14,881 bases of DNA from Pseudomonadota bacterium (lineage in GTDB: Bacteria > Pseudomonadota > Alphaproteobacteria > Sphingomonadales > Sphingomonadaceae): assembly GCA_029781465.1 (NCBI GenBank), contig JAKOWQ010000386.1:1-14881 (forward strand), in the 5' to 3' direction. A model generated the notes under the pieces. It saw nothing but the letters and a program-made list of their open reading frames with translations. It ran no database searches and had not been told where the DNA came from. The translations under genes were made by a program, and so were the position numbers. Positions 13,756 to 14,881 of this stretch are shown piece after piece; within the stretch, counting starts at the first letter, position 1, and the number at the start of each line of letters is the position of its first letter.

Positions 13756-14460
13756 CTAACCTTCAAGCTCGCGGCTGAGGCTGGCGTGGAAGCGATCGGC
13801 GAAGCGTTGCAAGCGGGCTTCGATCTGGTCGACCCGGTGCGAGAAGCGGTTGTAGGCGATCACCGCCGGGATCGCGGCGAACAGCCCGATCGCCGTGGCG
13901 AACAGCGCCTCGGAAATCCCCGGGGCGACCACCGCGAGCGAGGAGTTCTGCTGCTGGCCGATCTGGAAGAACGAATTCATGATCCCCCAGACGGTGCCGA
14001 ACAGACCGACGAAAGGCGCCACCGCGCCGACCGTGGCGAGGAAGTTGAGCCGCTCGGCCAGACGCTCGGATTCCTGTGCCACAGCGGTATCCATCACCAG
14101 CGCCAGCCGCTGGCGTGCGCCTTCACGGTCGGGCGTGCGCCCACCCGCAGTCGAGCGCCGCCATTCCGCCAGCCCGGCGGCAGCAATCTTGGCCGAGGGA
14201 ACATCGGCCTTGGCATGGTCGGCCTGGAGCGATTCGATGTCGCCCGCCTTCCAGAATTCGCGCTCATAGGCGTCGCAGCGCTTGCGCACCCGCGTCACGC
14301 GCAGTGAGAACGACACCACGATGGTCCAGACCCAGATCGAGGCCAGCACCAACCCGGCCATCACGATCTGCACCACCGGATCGGCGTCAAGAAACAGCTT
14401 CACCGGATTGAGATGGCGCGGCGCCTCGGCGGCGGCGGCAAGCAGGGCAAGGGCAGTCAT
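13756..14460 (-). CDS. tolQ: MotA/TolQ/ExbB-family proton channel TolQ
   Basis: A 234-residue inner-membrane protein with three membrane helices: about 29-52, 139-164 and 185-203. The conserved segments are ATVGAVAPFVGLFGTVWGIM (142-161) and ALFATAIGLFAAIPAVIAYN (185-204). Thr143 and Thr189 correspond to the polar residues that line the proton path in this family. With TolR it energises TolA. A large cytoplasmic loop separates the first two helices, as usual. ATG 14460 has AAGGA 5 nt upstream; ATG 14466 is two codons earlier and overlaps the ybgC stop as ATGA, with no room for that Shine-Dalgarno. Length matches E. coli TolQ (230). Confidence 0.97.
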   Translation of the reverse strand: MTALALLAAAAEAPRHLNPVKLFLDADPVVQIVMAGLVLASIWVWTIVVSFSLRVTRVRKRCDAYEREFWKAGDIESLQADHAKADVPSAKIAAAGLAEWRRSTAGGRTPDREGARQRLALVMDTAVAQESERLAERLNFLATVGAVAPFVGLFGTVWGIMNSFFQIGQQQNSSLAVVAPGISEALFATAIGLFAAIPAVIAYNRFSHRVDQIEARLQRFADRFHASLSRELEG

Positions 14461-14462
14461 GG

Positions 14463-14881
14463 TCATCCTTCGGTAAGAACCCGGTCAAAGGCATGGCGCC
14501 AGCCATCGGGCATGCGGCGCGGGCGGCCATCGGGCGCGACGAAACCGATGCGGAAGCGGGCTTCGCTGAGCAGCGCGCCATCCTCGCGCAGCGCCTTCTG
14601 GTGCATCCGGCAGCTTGCCGCGCCAAGCTCGGTGCAGGTGGTTTCGATCAGCACGGCATCATCGAGCCGGGCCGGAGAGGCATAGCGGATAGACAGATCG
14701 GCAACCGCAAAGGCACCCTTGCCACCCTCGTTGGCGGCGCGCTGGTCGATCCCCAGCAGCCGCACGAAATCGGAACGCGCGCGCTCAAACCAGCGCAGGT
14801 AATTGGCGTGATAGACCACCCCGGACAGGTCTGTATCCTCGAAATAGGCGCGCACCGCGAAACGGTGGACCTTGCCTTCGA
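14463..14881 (-). CDS. ybgC: YbgC-type acyl-CoA thioesterase, partial (5' end outside window)
   Basis: The last 139 residues or so of a hotdog-fold thioesterase. The active-site region FEDTDLSGVVYHANYLRWFE contains the catalytic Asp of the YbgC (4-hydroxybenzoyl-CoA thioesterase-like) family. The frame stays open to the window edge with EGKVHRFAVRAY, which matches the N-terminal part of YbgC before its first Asp, so the GTG at 14855 is internal and the real start lies beyond 14881. YbgC hydrolyses short- or medium-chain acyl-CoA or acyl-carrier-protein thioesters, and is the conserved first gene of Tol-Pal operons. Its stop lies 2 nt before the preferred tolQ start. Confidence 0.95.
   Translation of the reverse strand, partial: EGKVHRFAVRAYFEDTDLSGVVYHANYLRWFERARSDFVRLLGIDQRAANEGGKGAFAVADLSIRYASPARLDDAVLIETTCTELGAASCRMHQKALREDGALLSEARFRIGFVAPDGRPRRMPDGWRHAFDRVLTEG

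Overview
The window looks like chromosomal DNA of an alphaproteobacterium, most likely a Sphingomonadales member (Erythrobacter / Novosphingobium / Sphingomonas type). The evidence is high GC in nearly all genes, the character of the Tol-Pal, IF-3, bifunctional Rel and cyclophilin proteins, and their arrangement. The lineage is inferred from remembered protein character, not from a search.

Left edge (1-742): a lower-GC stretch downstream of the 3' end of a tRNA-Ser(GGA) gene. It holds the start of an unrecognised minus-strand gene that runs off the window, then about 475 bases with no supportable gene. Next, on the plus strand, are a minimal zinc metallopeptidase (HExGHH), an exported cyclophilin-type peptidylprolyl isomerase and a DUF1905-like small protein that overlaps it by GTGA. 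Facing them on the minus strand is a two-gene unit: bifunctional (p)ppGpp synthetase/hydrolase rel, then a VOC-family protein 4 nt later.

Middle (5461-9953): mlaA (TTG start, no lipobox cysteine) converges on hemF. hemF is divergent from pdeM, a calcineurin-like phosphoesterase. infC follows; its best start is a non-AUG ATA codon with a well-placed Shine-Dalgarno. A Cys/Met-metabolism PLP enzyme comes next, preceded by a 184-base leader with strong hairpins and a possible 16-codon peptide ending Ser-Cys-Gly-Gly.

Right half (9966-14881, all minus strand): a complete cell-envelope operon in the order ybgC - tolQ - tolR - tolA - tolB - pal. Genes are close or overlapping, and ybgC is cut by the window end. 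A J-domain protein with a Cys-rich N-terminus sits where enteric bacteria carry cpoB. TolQ/R would energise TolA in the inner membrane; TolA contacts TolB in the periplasm and Pal in the outer membrane during envelope constriction. MlaA and the exported isomerase also act at the envelope.

Most of the window is housekeeping DNA. I see no CRISPR array, insertion sequence or clear defence system. The parts most worth a second look are the leader before the PLP enzyme, the infC start, the unknown gene by the tRNA, and the J-protein at the end of the Tol-Pal operon.
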